DNA of 64,000 bases from Antitrichia curtipendula (lineage: Eukaryota; Streptophyta; Bryopsida; Hypnales; Leucodontaceae), in the NCBI GenBank assembly GCA_951230915.1, contig OX579635.1, forward strand, positions 45,570,001 through 45,634,000, given 5' to 3'. The translations under genes were made by a program, and so were the position numbers. Of this stretch, positions 10,954 through 21,202 are shown one piece after another; position 1 is the first letter of the stretch, and each line of letters begins with the position of its first letter. A model generated the notes under the pieces. It saw only the letters and a program-made list of their open reading frames with translations, was not told the origin of the DNA and ran no database searches.

Positions 10954-11820
10954 CTACAAAATATTGTGCGCGCATTCGAGAGGCGCCTTGGGGTAACGCC
11001 GCCGATCATCGCAGTAGTTGTAAATCAACTGATTCGCCCTCACAGCTCGCATCTGTTGAACCCGACCCATTCCGAGCGCGCCCCCCGCGGCTTGACGACT
11101 CCTCTGACACCACCTCACGCCATTCCGATCATGCACCTTCACTTCACACCCGTTCAGGCTAAAATTCTGGTACGTCGCCACGAACGGCGCGGCATTCCAG
11201 TCAATCTTGACGCGGCCTCCTTGCGTGGCCCAGCTGCTCCCATCCCAGATACTCAGAAACATGCCCATGGGCTTGCTGTTTGGGTACGCGACGCCGGGCA
11301 GGTTTCGGAACATGCGGATCGGGGTGTTGTCTACGTAGAACACCAGCACGTCTTTGCTCCACTGGAAGTTGTAGTAATGAAAGGCCGCGGACGGGTCGAA
11401 TCCCAAGTAGATTTGCTGCTCGCGTCCGCCCACGCCGTTCACGAAGATGTTGGTGTGGAGAAGGAAAGGCTCGTCAGTGCGGTTGCCGAGAAACTCGAAG
11501 TCGAACTCGCAATGGTTCGGGGCTGGAGAGGACATGTAGAAGGTGGTGACCGTGCCGGACGAGTCGCGGGGAGGGAGCTTGATCCATGCGCCGAACCCGC
11601 CGAAGAGGTAACTGCTCTTGGAGCCCACGCCGGCCGCGGAGAGACGGTCCAGGACGAGGTCCAGGCTGCGTCCGTTGCGAGCGAAGCGCACGTTCTTCGT
11701 CCACGGAGTAAAACTTGCCGCGAGAGCGCGTTGCGCGTCGGTTTCCACTCCCATGGACACAAACAGGAGCGTGGTCATCGCCATTGCCGCAACACTCCAT
11801 GGCGGACCCATCACGTTCAA
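10954..11820 (-). CDS. XTH: Xyloglucan endotransglucosylase/hydrolase (GH16), one exon
   Basis: The 288-residue frame is a full-length XTH. It would be secreted to the cell wall, where the family cuts and rejoins xyloglucan. Residues 1-30 form a signal peptide (hydrophobic AAMAMTTLLFVSMG). The GH16 catalytic box is at 103-112, HCEFDFEFLG, with Glu105 (nucleophile), Asp107 and Glu109 (acid/base). The more usual form is HDEIDFEFLG, so Asp104 is replaced by Cys. NRT at 113-115 is the conserved N-glycosylation site right after the box. LHTNIFVNG and PMGMFLSIWDGSSWATQGG are further family blocks. The C-terminal XET_C part has the expected Cys residues (WCQ, YNYC, LEC). The gene is much richer in GC than its AT-rich surroundings and has no intron, whereas XTH genes usually have a few. 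That suggests either an intronless subgroup or an old retrocopy. The long antisense frame over it is a shadow. Confidence 0.93.
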   Translation of the reverse strand: MNVMGPPWSVAAMAMTTLLFVSMGVETDAQRALAASFTPWTKNVRFARNGRSLDLVLDRLSAAGVGSKSSYLFGGFGAWIKLPPRDSSGTVTTFYMSSPAPNHCEFDFEFLGNRTDEPFLLHTNIFVNGVGGREQQIYLGFDPSAAFHYYNFQWSKDVLVFYVDNTPIRMFRNLPGVAYPNSKPMGMFLSIWDGSSWATQGGRVKIDWNAAPFVATYQNFSLNGCEVKVHDRNGVRWCQRSRQAAGGALGMGRVQQMRAVRANQLIYNYCDDRRRYPKAPLECAHNIL

Positions 11821-12524
11821 GCCCCCCTCGCTCGCACTGCAAAAGATATTACGGAAAATCTGCAGCTAGACTTACTTACTCCAGCTGAATCTTCAAGTTA
11901 CTGCAATCGATTCAATCACGTCGACACCGAAATTCAACTCAAAATAAGTGTCACCTACGGCACTCTCCTTGCTGAGTGGCTACTCCGGAATCCAGCTCCA
12001 AATGAGCCTGAACATCGCCTGTATTTCCTCCGCTGTCGTTGAGAATGTTACCCGCAGATCAGACGCTTGCAAACGCGAAGTTGAATTACTTCAATTGAAT
12101 TGAACTTGGCACTGACTGGTGCCCAACAGTAGTGGTTGAAGGAATATGAACTGATCTGGCTGCAGAAGTTGGCAGTTCGCGAGCACACAGTCTTGAATTG
12201 CAGTCGTCACTAAAACTTCAATCCAACTGGTATGAGTGAAAAATGGGGCTTGAATAATTGCAAAGCTGCAGCGGAAAGTGCGTGATGGAGCTGGTGATGG
12301 AGGCCATATTGTAAGCTGATATGGAGGTCTTTACTTATATTGACGAGGCCAGGGGTTATGCAGCGTTGCCAGTGGTTCGACAGCTGCAGCGTCTCCGTAT
12401 GCAGCTGGAGTGACGGAGACGCGGCGGGCGTCGCCACTGACACCTTGATAAGGACGCGTTGCTTAATCAAGTCGCAAACTTTGTATCCTTTTTGCACTAT
12501 CAGAATGAGAGATCATTGTTGTTG
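11821..12524. other. Upstream region of the XTH gene
   Basis: No coding exon recognised. It presumably holds the XTH promoter and 5' leader on the minus strand. I did not find a convincing TATA box. The far end abuts the older copia fragment. Confidence 0.4.
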
Positions 12525-12632
12525 ATGAAGGCAACTCCTAATAATTTCCATGATTATACGATTGTCACGTTCAGATGCTATCCCTGATTTGCTCAGTGTT
12601 GTACGAAACTGTTCGTTCACGCCGAATGTTCT
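12525..12632 (-). pseudogene. Old copia integrase fragment, part 2 (split by the younger element)
   Basis: On the minus strand this reads GIASERDNRIIMEIIRSCL, the copia integrase block around the third acidic residue of the DDE triad (usually QQNG.xERxNRTxxE.xRSML). It stops shortly after. It is the continuation of 17443-17770. The young copia element sits between the two parts, which proves nesting. Confidence 0.75.
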
Positions 12633-13055
12633 TGTTGGATGTCATCAACACTGGATGACCTACATCACAGCAAGGAATACCCTGCGTCCTGATACAGTCA
12701 TTGAGACCGTCGTTTGAATTTGGAAGTCGAATCGACGGGGCGTTCTTGTTCCATGATCACAGTACTTCCCGCTTAGTTTCAATGGTGTTAACCTGAGCAC
12801 TGTAACTGATATAGCATCTCTTTTTGTATGTGTTGGTTTACATAGGTATTGTGTCAGCTAGTGTTTAGAGCCTGTTTTTGGTAGCAGTGGTGTACTCTGT
12901 ACACAGCCTTGTGCAGAGGGGGATATGTCAGATGTATTTCGTGCATAATATATTTGACCTGCTACTGAGTTAAGGATCCGTGTGTGTACCTTGCTGTGTA
13001 TGGAATCTGGGTAATTGTATTGTTTAAGACTACTTTGAAGCACTAGGATACAACA
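12633..13055 (+). repeat. 5' LTR of the copia element
   Basis: The LTR starts TGTTGGATGTCATC and ends GGATACAACA. It differs from the 3' LTR by T/G in CAGTCATTGAG and by G/A in TAGCAGTGG. Confidence 0.95.
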
Positions 13056-13067
13056 GGTTATGGGCCC
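13056..13067 (+). promoter_or_regulatory. Primer binding site GGTTATGGGCCC
   Basis: Directly after the 5' LTR stands GGTTATGGGCCC. This is the site known from Drosophila copia, which pairs with an internal half of initiator tRNA-Met. Plant copia elements more commonly show a TATCAGAGC-type site for the 3' end of tRNA-Met. The match is by memory of the copia sequence. Confidence 0.7.
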
Positions 13068-13161
13068 TTTTTCTTTCTGATTTGAGGCTATTTTTTTATT
13101 TTTTTATTTTTTTTTCTTAGCATAGACAGTGTGTTTCAATATTAGTCCAACAACCTTTAAC

Positions 13162-13638
13162 ATGGTTGATAGCCGTGATCTCGGTGGCATTTCCCGGTTT
13201 AAGGGAATAAATTTTCATTTATGGAAATTTCAGATACGCGCAGTCCTCCTTGGTCGAGAGTTAATGGATGTAGTCGATGGTTCTGAAGTCAAGCTAGTCG
13301 ATACAGCAGAGTTCGATGCCAAAGCCGCTTGGTGCAAAAAGGATAATCAGGCGGTCAGTTTATTGTGTCAAGCCATCGATGAGAGTATGCTTAAGCATGT
13401 CACGAGTTGTGTCACGTCCAAACAGATATGGGATAAACTTAAATTGTTTCACGAACAGAATGCATCAGAGAATATCTATACCCTGCAACAAGAATTTTAC
13501 AAATGCTCAATGGATCAGGGAGATAGCATTGCTGATTTCGTAGGCAAATTGGACACAAAGCGTTTATGGCAACACTCGATGAAATCCTCCCTGAATCGAC
13601 CTTTTGGTATGTTGACAGTGGCTGCACCGAGCACATGA
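13162..13638 (+). CDS. gag: Copia gag, C-terminally truncated
   Basis: ATG at 13162 (MVDSRDLGG); the open frame upstream has only a GTG. The protein has 158 codons. It shows the gag copia-type domain (FKGINFHLWKFQIRAVLLG, later TSKQIWDKLKLFHEQ and LQQEFYKCSMDQGDSIADF). Family members continue with a further helical part and a CxxCxxxGHxxxxC zinc knuckle. Here the recognisable gag stops at GKLDT near 13558, and the next bases already encode the lead-in to the protease in another frame. An internal deletion has removed the nucleocapsid part. Residues after KRLW are an out-of-frame reading of the protease region. Confidence 0.85.
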   Translation: MVDSRDLGGISRFKGINFHLWKFQIRAVLLGRELMDVVDGSEVKLVDTAEFDAKAAWCKKDNQAVSLLCQAIDESMLKHVTSCVTSKQIWDKLKLFHEQNASENIYTLQQEFYKCSMDQGDSIADFVGKLDTKRLWQHSMKSSLNRPFGMLTVAAPST

Positions 13639-16600
13639 CTGCCAACAGATCGTATTTCTCCACTTACAATGATGTCTCTAACGGGTGTCGACTAGTACAG
13701 GACATTGGAGGTGCAATGCTTATAGTTGCTGGAGTGGGAGATATCAACATCAAGATTCACCACGATCAAGAGGAGAGACTTGGCATTCTCAAAGGGGTAA
13801 TACATGTACCTTCCCTTGGCCGAAATTTATTTTCCTCATACGTTGCAGCTCAAAAGAAAATCTATACTCTGCATACAGACACAGGGTGCCAAATGCTTGA
13901 AGCAGGCAAAATTGTCATGACCGGCATCATTCATAGCCGCATGTACAAACTCAATATAGAAGTTATTAGTCCTGAAGTAGCACTTGCCACAACTTTTTTT
14001 GGCATACCTACCTCTGTTGACAGTAGGCAGACATTAGATGTCTGGCACAGGAGATTGGCACATCTCAGCCATGACACCATACAACGAATGGCCTCTCAAG
14101 GTATTGTAAACGGACTTGTTCTCACTAATCAGAGCAAAACTTTTTGCCCAGGTTGTGCGTATGGGAAGCACAACCGGGCACCGTTTCCAACTAATGACCA
14201 TCGTGAACGGTCCATGTCTCCGGGTGATCTGATTTATTCAGATCTATGCGGACCTATGAGCACACCCTCAATGGGAGGTGCATTGTATTTCGTCTTATTT
14301 AAAGACGATTCTTCAGGCTTTCGGGTCATTGAATGTCTTAAGAGCAAACCTGAAACACTTAATGCCTTCCAAAGATTTGCCGCCCAGCTCAAGCGGGAGA
14401 CAGGCCATACTGTCAAGGTGGTCAGGAGCGACCGTGGCACAGAATATACCAATCGACTATTCACCACGTACCTGGCCGACCATGAAATCAAGCAGGAGTT
14501 GACTACACTGTACACACCACAGCAGAACGGGGCTTCAGAGCGGGATAATAGGACAATTATGGAAGCCGTGAGGAGTATGTTACATTCCTCCAACGTCCAT
14601 GTTCGATTTTGGGCAGAGGCTGCACATACAGCAGTGTATACTCTGAACCGAACAGCTACCAGAACTTTACAAGGCCACACTCCTTTTGAATTATGGTATA
14701 AGGAGAAGCCTTCCGTTTCCCATATGCGCATATTTGGTACCACCGCTTATATTTACATTCCTAAAGAACTTCGGAAGAAGCTTACATCTAAAAGCAGAAA
14801 AGGAGTATTCATGGGCTACTTAGCCACAAGCAAAGCCTACAGAGTTTGGAGCAATGAACTGCAACGCATTGATGAGAGCCGTGATGTTCTGTTCGATGAA
14901 GATCTCACAGAAGAAGATGTTGATGTCAATCCCACACGCCAATGGCTTGGAGTTGACGGCGACACCCCCCCAGTTGCACCAACAAACAGAGCTCTCCCAA
15001 ATATTCTTCCTGCACCAGCCATCATACCAATTGCAATTCAACAGCCAGTTGTCGCAGTTCGAGTTCCACCCGTACCTGCAATTGTTGACATTATCAACGC
15101 CAGCCCACCAGACATTGAATCAAACAACACCGATTCAAGCAATTTTAATACAATTGAAACAATGAGCGATCAACTTGTGGACGATCTAGACGCCTCCAAC
15201 GATGGCATTGATGACATTGTTTTGGACAATGGCCGACCTTTTCCTTCACCCATCGAACCAGTGGGAGACTGCCCACAAGTTTTCAACGATGACCAAGTCG
15301 CTCCACGAACTCGAACACGACGTCCACCCACACGCCTCGGTGAATGGATCTACCCAGTTAATCGCAACTCCTACGCTTGCGTTGCACGAATAGAAATACT
15401 AGATGAGCCAGAAACTTATGCAGACGCTATGGCATCCCAAGAGAAGGATTACTGGTTAGCAGCAATGCGCGAAGAGTATGAATCTCTTGTGAAAAATGAT
15501 ACTTGGACATTAGAAGAAATTCCCAAGGAAACCAATTTGGTGAAGTGTCGTTGGGTTTACAAAATAAAATTAGCGGCCGATGGCTCCTTCAGTCGCTACA
15601 AAGCAAGGCTTGTAGCAAAAGGCTTCACACAACGGAAGGGTGTTGATTACCATGAGACTTTCAGCCCCGTAGTAAAATTTGATTCTATTCGAACGATACT
15701 TTCTGTGGCTGCAGTAGAAGATCTAGACATCACTCAATTCGACATTTGCACAGCGTATCTCAATGGCTTATTACAAGAGCTGATATATATGCAACAACCA
15801 ATTGGTTTCGAAGTTGGCCATGTAGCAAACAAATGACTTGTTTGCCGCCTCAATAAGGCGCTATATGGCTTAAAACAGAGTGCCAGGGTGTGGAATCAGA
15901 AGTTTAACCATTTTCTACAAGCTTACAATCTCATCATCTTGGACGCAGATTGTTGTGTCTATGTAAACAAAAAGGACCCCAAATTCATCTTGTGTATTTG
16001 GGTGGATGATGGTATTATATGTAGTACTGTTAACGATAGCATTGTCGAGATTCTGAGCTATATGGGAGGAACGTTTCAGATAACGCAAGGTTTGGCAGAA
16101 GTATACGTGGGCCTGCATATCACCAGAGATCGTGACCGAGGCCTCATTCACGTCGACCAACGACGATACTTGGAGCGAGTGTTACTACGCTTTGGTCACG
16201 AGGATTGTCACTCAGTAGCTGTACCGGCCGACCCAGCTAGTACTGCTCACATGTGCCACTCAGACTCCGGTGAAACACAAGTGCCGTTTCCCTACCGAGA
16301 ATGCATAGGATGTCTGCAATTTGCCCATATAGGGACACGCTTTGACATTAGTTATGCAGTGAGTAACATGTCACGATTTAACAACAATCCTACTGCTGCC
16401 CACGTATCTGGACTGAAGCGGATTCTTAAGTATATTCAGGGCACTCTTGAACACACCATCACATATGGACGTGGAACAAATCTCAATTATCTCACTGCCT
16501 ACTGCGACGCCGATTATGCGGCAGACTGTGATGATCGCAAATCCCGATCTGGTTTCCTTTTAATGCTCAATGGCGGTCCAGTTGCATGGGGAAGCTGGAA

Positions 16601-17045
16601 ACAAACTTGTACATCTCTGAGCACTACCGAGTCAGAATATATTGCAGCTAGTCTAGCCACACAAGAAATTCTGTGGATGCGCCGCTTGCTTCACAGTATC
16701 CGCTCACCACAGCTGCATCCCACACCCCTATTCTGCGATAACCAATCGGCCATCAAGTTGGTCAAGAATCCGGTGTTCCATCAACAAACGAAGCATATTG
16801 ACACAAAATATCATAAGATCCGGGATGCCGAAGCTGAAGGTCATATTGTCATCTCCTATGTCTGTACCGATAACCAGCTAGCAGACATCCTAACCAAGGC
16901 ATTACCCCGTGACCGTTTTGAACGACTACGCACTCTAGCTGGACCACTCACAACACTAGCGGCAAAGTCCACTACATTGGGAGGTAGTGTAGGTCACCAC
17001 AGTGCTGATCGAGTGGGAGTGTTGGATGTCATCAACACTGGATGA
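13566..17045 (+). pseudogene. pol: Copia pol (protease, integrase, RT, RNase H) with one in-frame TGA
   Basis: The frame is -1 relative to gag and overlaps it over 13566-13638. Domains in order: protease with the active-site DSG near residue 18 (WYVDSGCTEHMT); gag-pre-integrase (WHRRLAHLSHDTIQRMAS, then a CPGC zinc pair); integrase with its acidic triad in YSDLCGPM, RSDRGTEY and NGASERDNR; reverse transcriptase from about residue 645 (KCRWVYKIK, ARLVAKGFTQRKGVDY, then WVDDG as the catalytic box); RNase H (YCDADYAADCDDRKS, TTESEYIAA) and the HIDTKYHKIRD block. TGA at 15834-15836 falls inside the reverse transcriptase, just before CRLNKALYGLKQSA. The frame then continues open to 17045, ending inside the 3' LTR. 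Unless the stop is read through, no full polymerase is made. Confidence 0.93.
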
Positions 17046-17442
17046 CCTACATCACAGCAAGGAATACCCTGCGTCCTGATACAGTCAGTGAGACCGTCGT
17101 TTGAATTTGGAAGTCGAATCGACGGGGCGTTCTTGTTCCATGATCACAGTACTTCCCGCTTAGTTTCAATGGTGTTAACCTGAGCACTGTAACTGATATA
17201 GCATCTCTTTTTGTATGTGTTGGTTTACATAGGTATTGTGTCAGCTAGTGTTTAGAGCCTGTTTTTGGTAGCAATGGTGTACTCTGTACACAGCCTTGTG
17301 CAGAGGGGGATATGTCAGATGTATTTCGTGCATAATATATTTGACCTGCTACTGAGTTAAGGATCCGTGTGTGTACCTTGCTGTGTATGGAATCTGGGTA
17401 ATTGTATTGTTTAAGACTACTTTGAAGCACTAGGATACAACA
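17020..17442 (+). repeat. 3' LTR of the copia element
   Basis: It has the same length (423 bp) and the same TGTTG..CAACA ends as the 5' LTR. The purine-rich GAGTGGGAG just upstream (17011-17019) is the likely polypurine tract. Confidence 0.95.
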
Positions 17443-17770
17443 GTTCTCTACACAAAAAGATTGCTGAAAGTTTGTGATGATAAATTCTCCACCATTGTCA
17501 GTCCTAATCAATGAAAGCAATTGAGGGTTTCAGATTTGCGCTTCATGCAAAAAGCGAACCTATAACTTAGAATGAAAGATCATCTTTGAACAAGATGTAA
17601 CAAAGCGACCCACCGTATGATGTTTCTCCCATTGGTCCACAAATGTCACTAAGCAGAAGCGCACCCACGGTAAGTTGACGATGACGGATTGTATGAACGG
17701 GGAATGACATTCGAGAACTTTTTCCAGAAGCGCATCCAGCACAAGTACGCATGGATTCTTCTTCAGGCAT
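17443..17770 (-). pseudogene. Old copia integrase fragment, part 1
   Basis: On the minus strand 17770-17567 encodes the pre-integrase zinc pair (CAGCASGKSSRMSFP) and the first integrase acidic block (LLSDICGPMGETSYGG). After a frame change it reads LIRTDNGGEFI, the second acidic block. It then meets the 3' end of the young element; the continuation is at 12632-12525. The frameshift shows it is long dead. Confidence 0.85.
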
Positions 17771-18679
17771 AATCAGTCATCCTTCAATTGAAAACAAGTT
17801 CATTGAAGCACGCGTGAAAAAATCTCTAATTTGTCATCCTATATTCCTGTTGCAAACAAAAAAATTGTGAACCCACAAGATGGGAGAAAAACCCTACCCT
17901 AAACCCTAAACCCTCAATCTCAATATGTGCAGAGACTTAAGGGACCTACAATGGGTGTACAGAACATTAACTTCACCAACAACAGTTAATGTTCTGTTAA
18001 GCTTCTTGTGGTTAAGCTTGGTCTTGGTTAAGCTTCTTGGGGATTACTTCCTATTCGTGGAATGTAAGGACGATGTGATTTAGAAGGAATTTTAATATTT
18101 TTCTTTCAAAATTTATAAAAAAATATTGGTGATAGCATTGGTGAATCTAACCATACGGATGGAATTTACAATTCCAAATCTACAACTTTTATCTGTATAT
18201 CAATTTCAAAACATTCTTCTTGAATTGTCAATTCTGAAGAATATTTTGTACCTTTAATAGGGGTTAAGCACATTCCAAACAACCTCAAGGTCCCATTTGC
18301 CATCCCCATTTTTCTCTAATGTAAGTTAAAACTTCAACTAGTTGTCAATAAATCATAAAAGCAAATAATTCAATGATAAGACCACCATTTATGTACTTTC
18401 CTACCATAGAATAATACTCTAATTAAGAGAGTTAATAAAATAAAAAATCTCAAAAAAACAAAGTATTTAACTTTATAATGTTAAAAAAAATTGAAGTTAG
18501 ATTTAAAAATAGAACAAAAATGGTCATTTACAACAACTTTACAAAGATGGTACTAAAAGAACCACCAAAATCTTAAAAATTCCATACTCAAACTACATAC
18601 AAAAATCTCATGCTGCGGACCTCTATACAATGTTTATTTAACTTTTTTTAAATCTCAACTTCAAATTCCTTAAGGTATA
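17771..18679. other. AT-rich DNA with an interstitial telomere-like repeat
   Basis: No gene seen. AAACCCT units (17887-17914) occur about three times in a row, a short interstitial telomeric-type repeat. Position 18258-18269 reads AGGGGTTAA like a piggyBac-type right end, but no matching left end was found. Confidence 0.45.
17887..17914 (+). repeat. Interstitial telomere-like repeat (CCCTAAA)n
   Basis: The tract reads AAAACCCTACCCTAAACCCT and then one more AAACCCT, matching the Arabidopsis-type plant telomere unit TTTAGGG. Confidence 0.7.
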
Positions 18680-18770
18680 GATCTTTTGATTTATAATTGC
18701 ATATGTCCAAAATTTCATAAAAACCAAGTGTCTCCCTGTGTGGTATAGTTTCTTGGGTATCTCCTTGTAG

Positions 18771-20931
18771 AAAATTTGAAGAATGAAGGAAGGAAGCCCT
18801 CTGTCATTGTTGGAGGCTTGAACTCACTTGGTACTTGGTGGGTTCCATCTAGGGCTTTTTTTTTTTTTTCATTTTTTAAGAAGTGGCAAAGTGACGATAT
18901 AAAATGTTATAGTGGTACTCCAAATTTCAACATTCATCATCAATTTGGCGATTTCATCCAAGAATTTTTTTTTATTCAATTATTTTTGACAATTCCATCC
19001 AAGTTTTTCAACCTTTTTGTTTTGCCTTTTTTAGCCAAATTATTTTTTCTGGTGCAATCTGGCACCAGAAAGCCAAAAACCCACCCACCTGGTTCCGTCT
19101 TTCCAAATGCGTCGGTACCAGTAGCTTGGTGGACGTTGTGTTTGATCTCCAACATTTAGAAATCGGAGGGGTCAATAGGTGTGGGGTATCCACTCTGGAG
19201 GACCAGTATCGTGGTGGGCTTATCACAACTCCCAGCTGCTCTACTCCGGAGGAATTTTATTTAATGAGGGTATTCAATGAGCGCCCTGGAATGGGTAATA
19301 TTGGGCTTCCTCCTTCACACATCATGGGTGTCTACACTGGATTACACGACCAAAGAAACCCGGGAGTATGCAAGGCTTCGTCCTCTGGAAAACTAGCCAA
19401 TTGAGGTAGCATTGAGGGCCTCTTGAGTAGTATTAATTTACTGGCACCATCGAGTAGTTTACACTTTGATAACTGCAGTTTTTGGGTGCTGGCAGGGGGT
19501 ACGTGGAAGTTGTGAGAGAGCTTCAGAATCAACTGGAAGGCGGCAAGGTCTTCGGCAGTCCGGCATCAAGCATGTGGACGACTTTGTACGTGTTTACTGG
19601 AAACACAAATGAGCCGTGAATTTTTACAGTCCAGAAGCTCTTTCATCTGATTTGTTGCAATGGACGTGACGTGTATCAACTGAGGTTTCTCTCGAGCCAT
19701 AATTACTTTGGCTTGCAGTGGGGGAACGACAGCAGGGCTTGCATTGGCTGCCCACTTGAGCAACCTGGGGACGTTCGAAGGTGTGTTCCTCGTTTGCAGA
19801 TTTTCATCCTCCTTCTGCTAACCTGACCTAAGTCAAGGTGTGGTTAAATCGGAGTTGTTCGGCAATCAGCTTGTTTGCGGATCAGTGTACAGTTATTGCC
19901 GAAAGTAATCAAAAGTGAGACCAGCCTGATCATGGTATTGATGAAACTCCTTTAAATGTGAACGGGCATAGCGGTGCAACGAATGCATTTAGAGTGGTCC
20001 ATGGAGTAAAATCGGAATGGGTCTCTATACTTGTACTGATTTATGTTATTTCAAGCGGGTGGGATTGTTGATATAATGAACCATACTTACACAGGAAGAT
20101 TTAGTGACGTTAACCGGGGCTAATCCTTTGAGGAATAGCCCCCACTTTAGCCCCCTTGTACAAAGTGTTTGAAAAATCTCGGATTTTTTTTTTCACACTA
20201 CTTTAGACCCCAAAATGTCCCACCTTGGCCCGGCTAAAGTTCATGCGGGCTTAAGCCTTGGGGTCTAAAGTGGGGCAGTTTAGACCCCTCCAAAACTTTA
20301 GCCCCAGGGGCTAATGCCACGAAATCTTCCTGTGTTAGTCTCCGGTTAAATTCGCGTACGGGTCTGAAGGTGCCATTTTGAATCTTGCATGAGGGTGCCT
20401 TTCAGGTACCGTTGCATTATACGTACTGCATTGCCGAGGGGATTCTATATGTGCGTTTTGATGCTAGCGTGCTCTCTACTTTTACCATATCAAGATCAGA
20501 ACTACTCCTGTGAATTCTGACAGAAAGGTCCTCTTTTTCAGGTTCACGCCTATGCAGTTCGTGATACACCAGAGTTAGTACTAGTTCTACGACTACGTGC
20601 AAGGACTTGTTGATGGTCTCAATGCTGGCGTGAAGTCGGAGGACATTGTCAGAATAGTCAGCGTGCAGTATCTTCCCTTCTTTCCTGGTCATTTCGATCG
20701 TTGGGATTTTTTATGAGGGTTGAAAACATTCGTTCATGCGTGGTCAGAGAGGGGTGAGGTGTTGCCGACCCAGTGTGCAACTTAGGTTGTCCATTCATAA
20801 TCCCTACATCTGAATTTGGAGACTCTTGACTTGTTTTTCAGGCAAAAGGTTTGGGTTACGCAATTAGCACGGCGGAGGAGTTGAAGCTTGTAAAGGAAGT
20901 TGCGGAGTCGACAGGGGTCATCCTTGTATAG
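18771..20931 (+). pseudogene. D-cysteine desulfhydrase pseudogene, copy 1
   Basis: Exon-like pieces in the order of D-cysteine desulfhydrase, a PLP enzyme of the ACC-deaminase-like family. 18771-18837 gives LKNEGRKPSVI..GG.NSLGTW, with one codon of the IPVGGSNS motif lost and Ser to Leu. From 19496 it reads GYVEVVRELQNQLEGG. About 19690-19780 gives LACSGGTTAGLALAAHLSNL, where the family has ACGSGGT. 20542-20667 gives VHAYAVRDTPE and then, in another frame, FYDYVQGLVDGLNAGVKSED. 20842-20931 gives AKGLGYAISTAEELKLVKE and ends VILV-stop unless a donor GTATAG is used. No N-terminal third and no C-terminal exons were found. The frameshift in the fourth piece is shared with copy 2, so the gene died before the duplication. 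Confidence 0.8.
20090..20334. mobile_element. Tourist-like (PIF/Harbinger) MITE with empty site in copy 2
   Basis: The 245-bp element has terminal inverted repeats CACAGGAAGATTTMGTGRC followed by RTTA, and is flanked by TTA (20087-20089, 20335-20337). Copy 2 of the duplicated segment reads CATACTTAGTCTCC near 59127, with a single TTA and no element. This proves the insertion and its 3-bp duplication. TTA duplication fits the PIF/Harbinger superfamily. The interior holds internal GGGGCTAAAGT-type repeats. Confidence 0.9.
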
Positions 20932-21146
20932 GTAAATTTTATAAATATCCGTCTTGTGCTCTTCACCAGGATACCTCTGTTTTGGGGGGTTTCAACTGTA
21001 CTACAACTGATGCTGGCAGCATTGCCTTGTCTGGGCCCAAATTCACTTGGCAGGAATGAGAATTTTTTGGTTTTGTCCATTTCATGAGCTTTTTTAAGTC
21101 ATCGTGCCCGTAGAAACCCTTGTTTCTTCGTTGCTGTGTCCACATT

Positions 21147-21202
21147 CCACAGGGAGCTAGAACGGGAGGGCGTTACCCCCCCGTTTTCCCTGTGTTCTTT
21201 TG
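21147..21202. mobile_element. Remnant related to the 58.3-kb hairpin element
   Basis: The short stretch starts CCACAGGGAG, contains AACGGGAGGGCGTTACCCCC and ends CCCTGTG. These resemble the ends of the 169-bp hairpin at 58280-58448. The equivalent place in copy 2 (about 59935-59970) keeps only GAGGGAGAACGGGGAGG and TTTCCCTGTG. It looks like a decayed hairpin element older than the duplication. Confidence 0.5.

Larger units (their letters stand above)
12628..17447 (+). mobile_element. Young Ty1/copia LTR retrotransposon, 4.8 kb
   Basis: The element spans 12633-17442. Two 423-bp LTRs begin TGTTG and end CAACA, and it is flanked by a 5-bp target duplication GTTCT (12628-12632 and 17443-17447). 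By eye the LTRs differ at only two positions, so insertion was recent. Order is gag, protease, integrase, reverse transcriptase, RNase H, as in copia. Two defects are visible: the gag C-terminus with its CCHC zinc knuckle is missing, and an in-frame TGA interrupts the reverse transcriptase. Confidence 0.95.

Noticed and set aside
10846..12042. 398-residue open frame on the plus strand
   Set aside because: It lies antisense to the XTH gene; its length comes from the high GC content. It has no motif, whereas the minus strand has all XTH family blocks.
13129..13161. Earlier start of copia gag
   Set aside because: The frame begins there with GTG only; the first ATG, at 13162, precedes the gag motif directly.
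18255..18270. AGGGGTTAA as a solo piggyBac-type end
   Set aside because: No partner end and no similarity to the A, B, C or D interiors was seen.
20929..20931. Definite premature stop in the last desulfhydrase exon
   Set aside because: A GT donor (GTATAG) just before it could splice it out, so the stop alone is not proof of decay; the frameshift in the preceding exon is the stronger evidence.
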